DNA from: Hyphomicrobiales bacterium
Lineage (GTDB): Bacteria > Pseudomonadota > Alphaproteobacteria > Rhizobiales > NORP267
NCBI GenBank assembly: GCA_030688605.1
Contig: JAUYJB010000163.1
Location: forward strand, 1 to 54,391
Direction of reading: 5' to 3'
Length of the DNA: 54,391 nt
The notes under the pieces are model-generated. The model made no database searches and was not told the origin of the DNA. It saw only the letters and a list, made by a program, of their open reading frames with translations. Position numbers and translations under genes: made by a program. This document shows, piece by piece, positions 1-8,773 of this stretch. Numbering within the stretch: position 1 is the stretch's first letter; each line of letters begins with the position of its first letter.

Positions 1-216
1 CTTGCCGTGCGGCTTAAGGAGCGGCTCGACGCGGTCGCTTCCACCATGGCCTGTCACGGCAGCGTCAGGGCCGGCCGCCGCCTGACGGCGCAAGAGATGA
101 ACGCGCTGTTGCGCGAGATGGAGGCGACGCCCCATTCCGGCCAGTGCAACCACGGCCGGCCGACCTATGTGGAATTGAAGCTTGCCGACATCGAGCGCCT
201 GTTCGGAAGGCGCTAG
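1..216 (+). CDS. mutL: DNA mismatch repair protein MutL, C-terminal end (partial)
   Basis: The reading frame is open from the first base of the window and ends in a stop at 214-216, leaving the last 71 residues. It carries the MutL C-terminal dimerisation-domain signature: ACHGSVRAG, then MNALLREME, then the CNHGRPT motif and a terminal LFGRR, typical of alphaproteobacterial MutL. In the family this domain dimerises MutL, and the CPHGRP-like motif contributes to the metal site of endonuclease-active MutLs. The N-terminal ATPase lies outside the window. The identification is firm; whether the protein has nicking activity cannot be judged from this piece. Confidence 0.93.
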   Translation, partial: LAVRLKERLDAVASTMACHGSVRAGRRLTAQEMNALLREMEATPHSGQCNHGRPTYVELKLADIERLFGRR

Positions 217-612
217 ACGCGGGCGTCGAGGCAACGTCACGCGCCAGCTCACGTCGCTGCCGGGCTTGACAAGCCTGCCCTCGGGGTCGGCAAAGCTTGT
301 CCTCGGGCTCGCGAAGCAAGACCCGGGGGCAATCCATGCGGCGGCTCCGCCACACCCCCACCCAGCTCCCCCTAAGCCGGCCAGGGCCGGCAAGGCTCCG
401 CATCCCTCTCCCGTCAAGGGGGAGGGGAATGGTTATTCGTCGTTGCCGGGCCTGACCCGGCAATCCATGCGGCGCAGCCGAGGATCCAAACGGTCCTGAT
501 GCATCCGCTGCGCTGCCTCATGGACCCGCGGGTCAAGCCCGCGGGTGACGAGGAGGAGAAGGGAGCTCCCGGGCCGTCGCTTGTCCGGGATGACGAGGGG
601 GATGGACAGGAG
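217..612. repeat. Intergenic repeats between mutL and rsmD
   Basis: About 400 bases without a convincing gene, between the converging mutL and rsmD. The segment is built from short GC-rich repeats common between alphaproteobacterial genes. Two copies of a unit ending CAATCCATGCGGCG lie near 331-344 and 461-474. The second copy sits in an inverted repeat (TTGCCGGG then CCCGGCAA). A block near 404-425 reads CTCTCCCGTCAAGGGGGAGG. A perfect hairpin at 524-546 follows. Open frames here consist of repeat sequence and are not called as genes. Confidence 0.6.
524..546. terminator. Perfect 9-bp hairpin between convergent mutL and rsmD
   Basis: ACCCGCGGG at 524-532, a 5-base loop TCAAG, and CCCGCGGGT at 538-546 form a perfect stem. 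It lies between two converging genes, so it could end transcription or stabilise 3' ends from both sides. No T-run follows, so it is not a classical intrinsic terminator. It may simply be one unit of a dispersed palindromic repeat. Confidence 0.45.
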
Positions 613-1185
613 TCAGGGCGCACTTTCGTGGGATAGGAAAATCAGCTCGCTGTCGCCGTTTTGCCGGCGGTCGGTCTCGGTGAAACCTCGAGGGGCTGCA
701 AAGCCCGCCGTACGGGCCTCCTCGACCACGATCACGGCGCCGTCTTTAAGCCAGCCGCCGTCGCGCGCCGAGGCGAGCGCACGCTCGGCCAGGCCCCTGC
801 CATAGGGCGGATCGAGAAAGGCGAGCGAAAAACGGCCGAGGGTCCCGGCCGGCCCAAGGCTTGTCGCGTCGCGGCGGAAGAGTTTGGTGACGCCGGTCAA
901 GGAAAGGGCCTCGATGTTGCGGCGGATGAGGGCGCGCGCGGAAGCCCGCTCCTCGACAAACAGGCAGAAGCGTGCGCCGCGCGACAAGGCCTCGAGCCCC
1001 AAGGCGCCGGTGCCGGCGAAAAGGTCGAGCACGCGCGCAGCCGGCACCGGGTCGCCGTCGGCCCGGTGGGCAAGAATGTTGAACAGCGTCTCTCGCAGCC
1101 GGTCGGAGGTCGGCCGCAGCGACGTGTCGCCGGCGCGCGGGCCTGCCAGATGCGCGCCCCTGAAACGTCCGGCGACGATGCGCAT
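613..1185 (-). CDS. rsmD: 16S rRNA (guanine(966)-N(2))-methyltransferase RsmD
   Basis: A 190-aa protein of normal RsmD length. It opens with MRIVAGRFRG, followed by RPTSDRLRETLFNIL, a SAM-binding motif I (VLDLFAGTGALGLEALSRGA) and the catalytic DPPYG motif near residue 126. RsmD methylates N2 of G966 in 16S rRNA during 30S assembly, using S-adenosylmethionine. The gene starts 5 bases after the stop of the rluB-like gene and is read in the same direction, so the two are very probably co-transcribed as an rRNA-modification pair, a common alphaproteobacterial arrangement. Confidence 0.95.
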   Translation of the reverse strand: MRIVAGRFRGAHLAGPRAGDTSLRPTSDRLRETLFNILAHRADGDPVPAARVLDLFAGTGALGLEALSRGARFCLFVEERASARALIRRNIEALSLTGVTKLFRRDATSLGPAGTLGRFSLAFLDPPYGRGLAERALASARDGGWLKDGAVIVVEEARTAGFAAPRGFTETDRRQNGDSELIFLSHESAP

Positions 1186-1190
1186 GAGAT

Positions 1191-2021
1191 TCAGCGCTCC
1201 CTTTTTTTCGCCCGGCGCGGCGCGGGGAGACTGACGCCGGCGGCGCGCGAAAGCCGCGGACCGAGCTGGTCGCGCAGCACTCGCGGCTTGACCTCGTCTG
1301 CCGCGCCCGGCGCCAGATCGCCGAGCATAAACGGGCCGAAGGAGACGCGGATCAGCCGGTTGACCTTAAGCCCCAAATGCTCCAGCACCCGCTTGACCTC
1401 GCGGTTCTTGCCCTCGCGCAGGCTCAAACTGAGCCAGACATTGTCGCCCTGGACCCGGTCGATCCTGGCGCTGATCGGGCCGTATTTCACGCCCTCGAGG
1501 GTCAGCCCCCGTTGGAGCCGCTCAAGGTCGGCCTCCGCCACGCCGCCGAAGGCGCGAACGCGATAGCGGCGGAGCCAGCCGGTCGAAGGCAGTTCGAGGA
1601 GCCGCGCCAGCGCCCCGTCATTGGTAAGGAGCAGCAGCCCCTCGGTGTTGAAATCGAGCCTGCCGACGGAGACCACCCGCGGCAGGTCGCCCGGCAATCG
1701 CGCGAACACGGTCGGTCGGCCCTCGGGGTCCTTGTGGGTCGTCACCAGACCTTTCGGCTTGTGGTAGCGCCACAGCCGGGCCGGCTCGATTTGCGGCAGC
1801 GGCTTGCCGTCGACGGTCACCCTGTCGGCGGGCGCGACATTGATCGCCGGCGAGGTCAGGACCACCCCATTGACGGCGACCCGGCCTTCAGCGATCCAGC
1901 GCTCCGCCTCGCGGCGCGAGCAAAGCCCGGCGCGTGCGAGAAGCTTGGCGATGCGCCCGCCGCCCGGGGAGGCGACCTCGGCCGTGGTTCGTTTATGCTT
2001 GGCGGCTTGAGGCTTCCTCAT
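1191..2021 (-). CDS. rluB: 23S rRNA pseudouridine synthase, RluB/RsuA family
   Basis: A 276-aa protein. An N-terminal S4 RNA-binding domain (KLLARAGLCSRREAERWIAEGRV, residues 24-46) is followed by the RsuA/RluB catalytic domain with VSVGRLDFNTEGLLLLTNDG, whose Asp is the catalytic residue of the family. EGKNREVKRVLEHLGLKVNRLIRV is the typical C-terminal signature. The family isomerises a uridine in 23S rRNA (U2605 for RluB). The C-terminus ends in a basic tail (RRAKKRER). The start codon overlaps the first possible tadA start on the opposite strand by 2 bases, so the promoters of the two genes must interleave. RluB rather than RluE/F is inferred from the S4 domain and the neighbouring rsmD. 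Confidence 0.9.
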   Translation of the reverse strand: MRKPQAAKHKRTTAEVASPGGGRIAKLLARAGLCSRREAERWIAEGRVAVNGVVLTSPAINVAPADRVTVDGKPLPQIEPARLWRYHKPKGLVTTHKDPEGRPTVFARLPGDLPRVVSVGRLDFNTEGLLLLTNDGALARLLELPSTGWLRRYRVRAFGGVAEADLERLQRGLTLEGVKYGPISARIDRVQGDNVWLSLSLREGKNREVKRVLEHLGLKVNRLIRVSFGPFMLGDLAPGAADEVKPRVLRDQLGPRLSRAAGVSLPAPRRAKKRER

Positions 2022-2037
2022 GCTATCTCGCTCTCAG

Positions 2038-2520
2038 ATGGAACCGCAGAAACTTTCAGAACTGGGCGCCGGCGGCAAGCCCTCGCCCATGCACCGGGCG
2101 CTCCAACTTGCCCGCGAGGCCGCCGCGCTCGGCGAGGTGCCGGTCGGCGCCGTCATCGTCGGTCGCGACGGCGCGGTCGTCGGCGAAGCCCACAACGAGA
2201 CCCTGACCGTCCCCGACCCGACCGCCCATGCCGAGTGCCTGGCCATCCGCCGGGCGGCGGCGCGCGTCGGTTCGGAACGCCTCGTCGGCTGCGACATCCA
2301 TGTGACGCTCGAGCCCTGCGCCATGTGCGCGGCGGCGATCTCCTTTGCCAGATTGCGGCGGCTCTATTTCGGCGCCCCCGACCCCAAGGGCGGCGCGATC
2401 GAGCATGGGGTGCGATTCTTTTCCTCGCCCAGCTGCCACCACGCACCGGAAGTCTATGGCGGGATTGGCGAGAAGGAGTCCGCCGCCCTGCTTAAACACT
2501 TTTTTAATGAACGCCGTTAA
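2038..2520 (+). CDS. tadA: tRNA(adenosine(34)) deaminase TadA
   Basis: A 160-aa cytidine/adenosine deaminase-fold protein. It has the zinc motif HAE (in DPTAHAECLAIRRAA) and PCAMCAAAI, giving one His and two Cys ligands plus the catalytic Glu. GEVPVGAVIV and the C-terminal FFNERR also fit TadA. TadA converts A34 to inosine in tRNA-Arg(ACG), which allows wobble decoding. Starts at 2020, 2038 and 2089 are in frame. 2038 is preferred because 2020 overlaps the divergent rluB start, and 2089 would still keep the whole deaminase core. The gene ends 9 bases before the end of the convergent patatin gene. Confidence 0.93.
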   Translation: MEPQKLSELGAGGKPSPMHRALQLAREAAALGEVPVGAVIVGRDGAVVGEAHNETLTVPDPTAHAECLAIRRAAARVGSERLVGCDIHVTLEPCAMCAAAISFARLRRLYFGAPDPKGGAIEHGVRFFSSPSCHHAPEVYGGIGEKESAALLKHFFNERR

Positions 2521-2529
2521 GCCATTGAT

Positions 2530-3372
2530 CTAAGAAGTGTTTAGAATGAGTTCCAGCCGGCGCTTCAGCTCCTCCTTGGTCGGGTCCGCGGCCTTCAGAA
2601 TGGCGCGGACCTTGAGGAAATCGAGCACCCGGAACTCGTTGACGTCGGGCCTGAGCAGGATGTCCGGGCGGTCGCTGCGGAGCTTTTCGGAAATGATGCT
2701 CTGCATCAGGATCTGGGCTGCGCCGAAGATCGCGTTCATGGGCGTGGGGATTTCGCGCCCGTCGCGCTGCGCCGGCCCGCTGACCACGTCGACCGCGATG
2801 ACGATGTCGCTGCCGGCAAGCTTGTCGGCGGGGAGCGGGTTGACCATGCCGCCGTCGACCATGACGCGGCCTTTGTGGATCACCGGCGTGAACAGCGGCG
2901 GAAAGGCGATCGAGGCCGCGATCGCGGCGCGCAGCGGCCCTTCGGTCATCTCGCATTCCGACCAGCCGTAGAAGTCGGTGGCGATGATCGAGAGCGGCGT
3001 CGACAGGTCGCCGAAGTCCTGGGCCAGACTGTCGGGGACGAAGAGGTCGATGATGCGCTCGGCGTCCAACTGAACGGCATTGAGGACGCCGCGCGCGAAC
3101 CACTCCTTGAAGCGGCGCGGCCTGAGCTGCATCAGCTTGGCCAGCACCCGCCCACGATCGCCGAGGACCTCGAGCACATGGGCGCGGATCTCGCGGCCGG
3201 CGAGCCCGGAAGCGTAACCGGCGCCGATGATCGCGCCGATACTGGTGCCGGAGATGCGTGCGGGCCTCAGCCCCAGCTCGTCGAGTGCTTCGAGAACCGA
3301 GATATGCGCGAAACCTCGCGCCCCGCCGGCGCCGAGCGCCAGGCCGATGGTGGATTGCCGGGCCGTTTTCAT
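2530..3372 (-). CDS. Patatin-like phospholipase family protein (RssA-like)
   Basis: A 280-aa single-domain patatin protein. The oxyanion-hole motif GAGGARGFAHISVL (residues 15-28), the nucleophile elbow GTSIG (near 43) and the catalytic DGG (in VMVDGGMVNPLPADKL) complete the Ser-Asp dyad, so it should be an active acyl hydrolase. The lipid substrate cannot be predicted. The family acts on phospholipids or lysophospholipids at the cytoplasmic face of the membrane. It lies 30 bases downstream of the dehalogenase-like gene in the same direction and is probably the last gene of the purD transcript. Confidence 0.88.
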   Translation of the reverse strand: MKTARQSTIGLALGAGGARGFAHISVLEALDELGLRPARISGTSIGAIIGAGYASGLAGREIRAHVLEVLGDRGRVLAKLMQLRPRRFKEWFARGVLNAVQLDAERIIDLFVPDSLAQDFGDLSTPLSIIATDFYGWSECEMTEGPLRAAIAASIAFPPLFTPVIHKGRVMVDGGMVNPLPADKLAGSDIVIAVDVVSGPAQRDGREIPTPMNAIFGAAQILMQSIISEKLRSDRPDILLRPDVNEFRVLDFLKVRAILKAADPTKEELKRRLELILNTS

Positions 3373-3402
3373 GTCTCAAGCTCCAGGCAGCAACGGCCTT
3401 GC

Positions 3403-4296
3403 CTATTTGCGCAGGAAGGCCATCAGCGCTTCGACCGTCGCGGCCGGGTTTTCCTCGGGCAGAAAATGGCCGGCGTCGATTTCCGCGCCGTCGACATTGC
3501 CGGCCCACTCCCGCCACACGCCAAGCGGCGTTTGCGCCTCTCCGGCGAGCCCGCCCTTTCCCCACAGAGCCAGAACCGGACAGCCGATCTGCTTGCCCGC
3601 GTCGCGGTCGGCCGCATCGGCCCGGTCGTCATAGGTCCGGCCGGAGCGATAGTCCTCGCAAGCGGCATGAATGCGGAGGGGATCGCCAAAGGACAGCCGG
3701 TAGCGGGTGAGCGCCTCGGCCGAAAAGGCGGAAAGGTCGCCGGCCTTGGTCCAGCTTGCGCAGATGCGGTCGAAGAATTCCACCGGCGCTCGGGCGATTA
3801 GCGTCTCGGGCAAAGGTTCCGGCTGGGCCAGGAACAGCCAGTGAAAGAGCCGCATGGCGTTGTCCGCCGTCAGCCCCGCCCACACCGCATGGGTCGGGAT
3901 GATGTCGAGGACCGCGAGCCGGTTTACCCGGTCGGGGAAATCGAGCGCCATGCGGTAGGCGACGCGCCCGCCGCGATCGTGGCCGACGACGCGGAAATCC
4001 TTGAAGCCGAAGGTCTCCATCAGTTCCACATTGTCGTTGGCCATGGCGCGCTTGGAATAGGTGAAGCGCTGCGGGTCGCTCGGCGGGCAGGAGCTGTCGC
4101 CATAGCCGCGCAGATCGGCGGCGACGACGGTGAAGCGCTCGGCGAGCTTCGGCGCGATGCGGTGCCACATCACGTGTGTCTGCGGGTAGCCGTGCAGCAA
4201 GAGGAGCGGCGGGCCGGCGCCGCCCGAGCGCGCATGGATGGTGGCGCCGGCGGTATCGACGATATGGGTGTTGAAACCTTTGAACAGGTCGCTCAC
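3403..4296 (-). CDS. Alpha/beta hydrolase, probable fluoroacetate/haloacetate dehalogenase
   Basis: A 297-aa alpha/beta hydrolase whose nucleophile elbow carries Asp (VVGHDRGGR), as in haloacetate dehalogenases and epoxide hydrolases. Residues D107, R108, R111, D131, H152, W153, Y216 and H277 match, at a constant offset of 3, the residues I recall for the Rhodopseudomonas palustris fluoroacetate dehalogenase (D110, R111, R114, D134, H155, W156, Y219, H280): nucleophile, carboxylate-binding arginines, fluoride pocket and catalytic base. The set strongly suggests hydrolytic dehalogenation of a short 2-haloacid to glycolate. The gene starts with GTG inside the purD stop (GTGA overlap), so translation is probably coupled to purD. 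Confidence 0.85.
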   Translation of the reverse strand: MSDLFKGFNTHIVDTAGATIHARSGGAGPPLLLLHGYPQTHVMWHRIAPKLAERFTVVAADLRGYGDSSCPPSDPQRFTYSKRAMANDNVELMETFGFKDFRVVGHDRGGRVAYRMALDFPDRVNRLAVLDIIPTHAVWAGLTADNAMRLFHWLFLAQPEPLPETLIARAPVEFFDRICASWTKAGDLSAFSAEALTRYRLSFGDPLRIHAACEDYRSGRTYDDRADAADRDAGKQIGCPVLALWGKGGLAGEAQTPLGVWREWAGNVDGAEIDAGHFLPEENPAATVEALMAFLRK

Positions 4297-5582
4297 GGTG
4301 AGCCGCCGGCCCGTTCGCGGGCGACCGCCCGCCAGCCGATGTCGCGGCGGCAGAAGCCCTCCGGCCAGTCGATCTTGTCGACCGCCGAATAGGCCCGGGT
4401 CTGGGCCTCGGCGACGCTGCGCCCGCGGGCGGTGACGTTGAGCACGCGCCCGCCATCGGCCAGGATGCGCCCGTCCGAGCGCCTTGTCCCGGCGTGGAAG
4501 ATCATCACGTCCGGGTCCGCGCCCGCATCCTCGAGCCCGCGGATCTCGCTCCCCTTCTCATAGCTGCCCGGATAGCCGTTGGCGGCCATGACCACGGTCA
4601 GCGCCGTCTCCTCGCGCCAGTGGACGGACATTTTCTTGAGCATCCCGCGGCTCGCCGCCAGCATCAGCTGCAAGATGTCGTCCTCTAAGCGCATCACCAG
4701 CACCTGGCACTCCGGATCGCCAAAACGCACATTATATTCAATCAGTTTGGGCCCGTCCTCGGTGATCATCAGGCCGGCGTAAAGGACGCCGGAATAGGGC
4801 GTACCGGCTTCGGCCAGCGCGCGCACGGTCGGGCGCAGAATCTCGTCCATGGTTGCGCGGCAGAGGGCGTCGGTCATCACCGGCGCCGGCGAATAGGCGC
4901 CCATGCCGCCGGTGTTCGGCCCGTGGTCGCCGTCGCCGACCCGCTTATGGTCCTGGGCAGTGGCGAGCGGCAGGATGCTGCGCCCGTCGACGAGCGCGAA
5001 AAAGCTCGCTTCTTCGCCGGTAAGGTGCTCCTCGATCACCAGCGAGGCGCCGGCCGCGCCGAACTTGCCGGCGAAGATTTCGTCTACGGCGGCAAACGCG
5101 GCATCCCTGGTCATGGCCACGGTGACCCCCTTGCCGGCGGCAAGGCCGTCGGCCTTGATGACGATCGGCGCGCCAACCTCCCTGAGATATTGGGCGGCGC
5201 TTTCCGCATCGAAGAAGCGCTGATATCGCGCCGTCGGGATGTCGTTGCGGCGGCACAATTCCTTGGTGAAGCCCTTGGAGCCCTCGAGCCGGGCCGCCGC
5301 CGCGCTCGGCCCGAAGGCCTCGATGCCGGCGCGCCTCAGATCGTCGACGAGGCCGGCGACGAGCGGCATCTCGGGTCCGATCACCACATAGTCGATCGCC
5401 GCATTGCGGCAGAAGGCGATCACCGCCGCGTGGTCGCCGGCGTCGAGGTCGACGCAGCGGGCGATCTCGGCCATGCCGGCATTTCCCGGCGCGCAAACGA
5501 GCTCGCTCAAGAGCGGGCTCTTCGAGATCGCCCAGGCGAGCGCGTGCTCGCGGCCGCCGCTGCCGATGACCAGTACCTTCAT
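4293..5582 (-). CDS. purD: Phosphoribosylamine-glycine ligase PurD (GARS)
   Basis: A 429-aa protein of normal length. It starts [20 protein letters not shown] and has the ATP-grasp features [53 protein letters not shown] and YNVRFGDPE. PurD joins glycine to 5-phosphoribosylamine in the second step of purine synthesis. The frame is open upstream to 5774, but the start at 5582 matches the family N-terminus and follows a G-rich Shine-Dalgarno-like stretch. Its stop overlaps the dehalogenase start. xseA lies divergently 124 bases away. Confidence 0.96.
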   Translation of the reverse strand: MKVLVIGSGGREHALAWAISKSPLLSELVCAPGNAGMAEIARCVDLDAGDHAAVIAFCRNAAIDYVVIGPEMPLVAGLVDDLRRAGIEAFGPSAAAARLEGSKGFTKELCRRNDIPTARYQRFFDAESAAQYLREVGAPIVIKADGLAAGKGVTVAMTRDAAFAAVDEIFAGKFGAAGASLVIEEHLTGEEASFFALVDGRSILPLATAQDHKRVGDGDHGPNTGGMGAYSPAPVMTDALCRATMDEILRPTVRALAEAGTPYSGVLYAGLMITEDGPKLIEYNVRFGDPECQVLVMRLEDDILQLMLAASRGMLKKMSVHWREETALTVVMAANGYPGSYEKGSEIRGLEDAGADPDVMIFHAGTRRSDGRILADGGRVLNVTARGRSVAEAQTRAYSAVDKIDWPEGFCRRDIGWRAVARERAGGSP

Positions 5583-5706
5583 GAAATGCCCCCCGCTTTC
5601 GGCCCTGCTTGCTTTCGGCCCCACTTGCTTGTGTGCTATCACCGGCGCGCCCCGAACGGAACCGCATTCGGGCCGGCTTTGGGGATAATACGGAGTCACC
5701 GGAACA

Positions 5707-7134
5707 TTGGCCGAGGCAACGAGCAATATCGCCGAATATTCGGTCTCCGAACTCTCCGCGCGGCTCAAGCGCACGGTCGAGGAGAATTTCGGCTATGTGC
5801 GCGTGCGCGGCGAGATTTCCGGCTATCGCGGGCCGCATACCTCCGGCCACTGCTATTTCGCGCTCAAGGACGAGGCGGCCAGGATCGACGCCGTCATCTG
5901 GCGGGGCGTGTTCCAGAAGCTGCGCTTTCCGCCGGAGGAGGGGATGGAGGTGGTCGCCAGCGGCAGGCTCACCACCTATCCGAACCGGTCGAGCTATCAG
6001 ATCATCATCGATTCGCTGGAGCCGGCGGGCGTCGGCGCGCTGATGGCGCTGCTCGAAGAGCGCAAGCGCAAGCTTGCCGCCGAAGGCCTGTTCGACGAGG
6101 CGCGCAAGCGCAAGCTGCCCTATCTGCCGGGCGTCATCGGCGTCGTCACCTCGCCGACCGGCGCCGTCATCCGCGACATATTGCACCGGCTCGCCGACCG
6201 TTTTCCGCGCCGCGTGGTGGTCTGGCCGGTGCGCGTGCAAGGCGAGAGCAGTGCAGCGGAGGTGGCCGCCGCCATCCGCGGTTTCAATGCGCTTGAGCCG
6301 GGCGGCAGGATCCCGCGCCCGGATGTGCTCATCGTCGCCCGCGGCGGCGGCTCGGTCGAGGAGCTGTGGGGCTTCAACGAGGAAATCGTCGTGCGCGCGG
6401 TTGCCGACAGCACGATCCCGGTCATCGCCGCGGTCGGCCACGAGACCGACTGGACCTTGATCGATCTTGTCGCCGATGTGCGCGCGCCGACCCCAACGGC
6501 GGCAGCCGAGATCGCGGTGCCGGTGCGCGCCGAGCTCATCGCCGCCGTCGACGATCTTGCCCGGCGCATGGCGCGCGCCGGGCTGCGTTATTTTTCCGAA
6601 CGCAGGACCGCGCTGCGCGGCGCCGCCCGCGGCCTGCCGAGACTGAGCGAACTCCTGGCCCTGCCGCGACAGCGCTTCGACATGGCGGCGGGCCGGCTGA
6701 CGCAATCGCTGCGGGCCAACACCCACACCCATGGCGTGCGCTTTGCCCGCGCCACGGCGCGCCTTGCGCCGGCGGCCCTGAGCCAGAGGCTCAGCCGCGA
6801 GGGCGGACGTATCGCCGAACTCGGCGCCCGCGCCGGCCGCGCCCTGCCGCGCCAGCTCAAGGAGCAGCGGCGCCGGCTCGATGCGGCGGTCAAGCTTTTC
6901 GCCTCGCTCGGCTACGAGAACGTGCTCAGGCGCGGCTTCGCGCTCGTCCGCGACGAGGCCAGAAAGGTCGTGCGCAGCGCCGCCGCGGTGGCGCCGGGCG
7001 CGGAGCTGGAGATCGAGTTCGCCGACGGCACGATCGGCGCGACCGCGCATGAGGCGCCGGGACCGGGCGGCGGCAAGCGCCGTCTGGCGACCCGGAAGCC
7101 GGCTGATCCCGGCCCGCAGGGCTCGCTGTTCTAG
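5707..7134 (+). CDS. xseA: Exodeoxyribonuclease VII large subunit
   Basis: A 475-aa XseA of usual length. An N-terminal OB-fold ([28 protein letters not shown]) precedes the catalytic region, with [61 protein letters not shown], and then a coiled-coil-rich C-terminal part. With XseB it forms exonuclease VII, a metal-independent single-strand DNA exonuclease. The start is TTG at 5707. GGAG lies about 12 bases upstream and no better in-frame start keeps the OB-fold. xseB is not adjacent. Confidence 0.94.
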   Translation: MAEATSNIAEYSVSELSARLKRTVEENFGYVRVRGEISGYRGPHTSGHCYFALKDEAARIDAVIWRGVFQKLRFPPEEGMEVVASGRLTTYPNRSSYQIIIDSLEPAGVGALMALLEERKRKLAAEGLFDEARKRKLPYLPGVIGVVTSPTGAVIRDILHRLADRFPRRVVVWPVRVQGESSAAEVAAAIRGFNALEPGGRIPRPDVLIVARGGGSVEELWGFNEEIVVRAVADSTIPVIAAVGHETDWTLIDLVADVRAPTPTAAAEIAVPVRAELIAAVDDLARRMARAGLRYFSERRTALRGAARGLPRLSELLALPRQRFDMAAGRLTQSLRANTHTHGVRFARATARLAPAALSQRLSREGGRIAELGARAGRALPRQLKEQRRRLDAAVKLFASLGYENVLRRGFALVRDEARKVVRSAAAVAPGAELEIEFADGTIGATAHEAPGPGGGKRRLATRKPADPGPQGSLF

Positions 7135-7219
7135 GCTTTGGCACCCTCGGACAAGTTGGGGTTGGCAAAATCTTTCGCCGCACGATATGTATCTCGCTCT
7201 GGACCCAAGCGAGCCGCCG

Positions 7220-7447
7220 ATGAACCGATTCGAAAGATCCTTCCAGCGCCAGGACGAAGCGAAGCTGCGCTATGGCAACGGCGATTTCGAGGTGCTTTCG
7301 CCGGGGGCTTTCGTGCGCTGTGCGGTGACCGGGCAGCCGATCGCGCTCGAGGAGTTGCGCTATTGGAGCGTGGCGCTGCAGGAGGCCTATGCGACGCCGG
7401 AAGCCTCGCTCAAGCGGTATCAGGAAACGGCGGCGCAAAACGACTAG
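7220..7447 (+). CDS. DUF2093 domain-containing protein
   Basis: A 75-aa protein beginning [21 protein letters not shown], with [21 protein letters not shown] and [16 protein letters not shown]. This is the DUF2093 family, small alphaproteobacterial proteins usually encoded directly after xseA, as here (86 bases downstream). The function is unknown. The single Cys in RCAVTG and the sequence [12 protein letters not shown] resemble a small beta-rich fold, but nothing catalytic is visible. The start at 7220 gives the full domain. Confidence 0.85.
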   Translation: MNRFERSFQRQDEAKLRYGNGDFEVLSPGAFVRCAVTGQPIALEELRYWSVALQEAYATPEASLKRYQETAAQND

Positions 7448-7451
7448 GTGC

Positions 7452-7616
7452 AACATCCTCGACCGCACCAAGGAGATGCTGATCCGCGGCGGCGAGAACA
7501 TCTTTCCGCGCGAGATCGAGGAGTTCCCGATGACGGTGACTGGCAAGGTGCAGAAATTCATCATACGCGAGCAGATGATCGAGGAGCTGGGCCCCGCGGT
7601 CGAGAAAACGGCCTGA
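7452..7616 (+). pseudogene. Remnant of an acyl-CoA ligase (AMP-binding) C-terminal end
   Basis: The frame encodes [24 protein letters not shown] followed directly by [11 protein letters not shown] and REQMIEELG, then a stop. The first part is the A8 hinge region of an ANL-family acyl-CoA ligase. The second is the A10 lysine motif from its extreme C-terminus, normally about 65-70 residues further on. Everything upstream of A8 is also missing. In intact family members the missing stretch begins after EIEEF and ends before a second EEF ahead of PMTVTGK, so the deletion probably joined two copies of a GAGGAGTTC-like sequence. A decayed gene fragment with no expected function. Confidence 0.8.
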
Positions 7617-7637
7617 CCCGGTCACCGCCGGCGGCCA

Positions 7638-7874
7638 CTAGCAGGCTGTTGAAAATGTGCGATGGAAGCCCACACAGCGCCCCCTCGCCCCCGTGGGGAG
7701 AGGGACAGGGTGAGGGGGGACATGCGTGAGCTATTGAAACTCCCAAGCCCCCTCAGCCGCCCGCCTTCGCTCCGCTATGGCGGGGTGCCCCCGATCAGGT
7801 CGGGGGCAGGCTCTTTCCCCACCGGGGAGAGGTGTTTGCGGTGGCTCGATCGCCGTATTTCAACAGCCGACTAG
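7638..7874. mobile_element. Small element with terminal inverted repeats (MITE-like)
   Basis: The left end CTAGCAGGCTGTTGAAA (7638 on) and the right end, whose reverse complement is CTAGTCGGCTGTTGAAA (to 7874), match at 15 of 17 positions. The 237-bp interior has no gene. It contains G- and C-rich blocks of the GTGGGGAGAGGGACAGGG type, common in intergenic repeats. GGCTGTTGAAA ends resemble those of several IS families, so this could be a non-autonomous derivative; the family is not assigned. CTAG at both ends may be target duplication or part of the repeat. The right end supplies the TAG stop of the neighbouring membrane protein. Confidence 0.6.
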
Positions 7875-8656
7875 GACCAATCCAACAGCCGTTTCAGTAA
7901 ATCGGGAATCGCCCCCGGCCCCAGCGTGCGGGCCATCACGACGGTCATGGCGTAGTACCCCCAATGGGTGACATAGGAATAGGCCAAGCCATTCGGCACG
8001 CGCAGGATAAGATAAGGAAAGGCGAACCCGAAGACGGCCGCCAGGGTCGCAAACCGCGCCACATAGCCCCAGGGCACGTCGCCGAACGCGAGCAGAAGAT
8101 GCGCTCCGCCGAACAGGACCGCGCAGGTGATCGATATTTTTCGAAGGCTGTGATTCTGAGCCGATAGGGTGAGAACGAGGGCGACGACGAGAAGCTGCTG
8201 AAACAGGATCTCGACGGATTTCGGCAGAAAGTACCATGGCGTGGCGAGCGGGAGCTCCGGCGGATTGACCCCGCGCGGGCTGAATGGAGGCAAGGCGGGA
8301 AGGACGTACCCGGCGAACAGCACGGCGCCCGCGAAAGCCAGGAACCAGACGACAAAGCTCGCCAGCCGGTTTTCGAAGGTGGCCCATCTGGTGTAGCGGG
8401 ACCAGCTGGCGTATTGCGGCCAGAACGCGATGACGGCGATTCCGGCCCAGAAGACGTAATACAGGGTGATGGCGATGGAACCCGCATTGTAGTCGGGCTT
8501 GATGCCAAGCGCCGGCAACAGAAAGTAGTATCCGAGATCCGAGGCGACCCATATCGCCGCGATCAGCGCCGTCGTCCAGACGAGCCGGGCACCGTCCCGC
8601 TCTTGCTCGCGGGGGGGCGAGCCGTTTGACAAATTGTCACCGTGAGTAAGGCGCAT
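7871..8656 (-). CDS. Multi-pass membrane protein, distant CPBP-like
   Basis: A 261-aa protein with about seven hydrophobic segments, beginning around residues 25-50. The C-terminal half has VEILFQQLLVVALVL, then FGGAHLLLAFGDVPWGYVARF, then NGLAYSYVTHWGYYA, the spacing expected for CPBP-type intramembrane proteins. The first motif would be EExxxR in active CPBP proteases; here only a single Glu in VEILFQQ is present, so it is either a diverged non-protease member or unrelated. The stop codon lies in the inverted repeat end of the 7638-7874 element, so the C-terminus may have been altered by insertion. The function is not known. Confidence 0.65.
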   Translation of the reverse strand: MRLTHGDNLSNGSPPREQERDGARLVWTTALIAAIWVASDLGYYFLLPALGIKPDYNAGSIAITLYYVFWAGIAVIAFWPQYASWSRYTRWATFENRLASFVVWFLAFAGAVLFAGYVLPALPPFSPRGVNPPELPLATPWYFLPKSVEILFQQLLVVALVLTLSAQNHSLRKISITCAVLFGGAHLLLAFGDVPWGYVARFATLAAVFGFAFPYLILRVPNGLAYSYVTHWGYYAMTVVMARTLGPGAIPDLLKRLLDWS

Positions 8657-8773
8657 CTCAAAATTGCATGCCGCGAGACCATCCCGGGTGCAGCCTCGAT
8701 ATTTCTACTCGCTTACCGGTCCAATCCTTTGATGCGTGTCAAGTTGCGATTGACCGTCGATTGACCGTGCGGG

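Noticed and set aside
4945-7050. A 701-aa minus-strand frame opposite xseA and into purD
   Set aside because: Low-complexity Arg/Ala composition, antisense to well-supported xseA and overlapping purD in another frame.
7638-7874. CRISPR array or phage attachment site
   Set aside because: No regularly spaced direct repeats, integrase or tRNA. The structure is a single pair of inverted ends.
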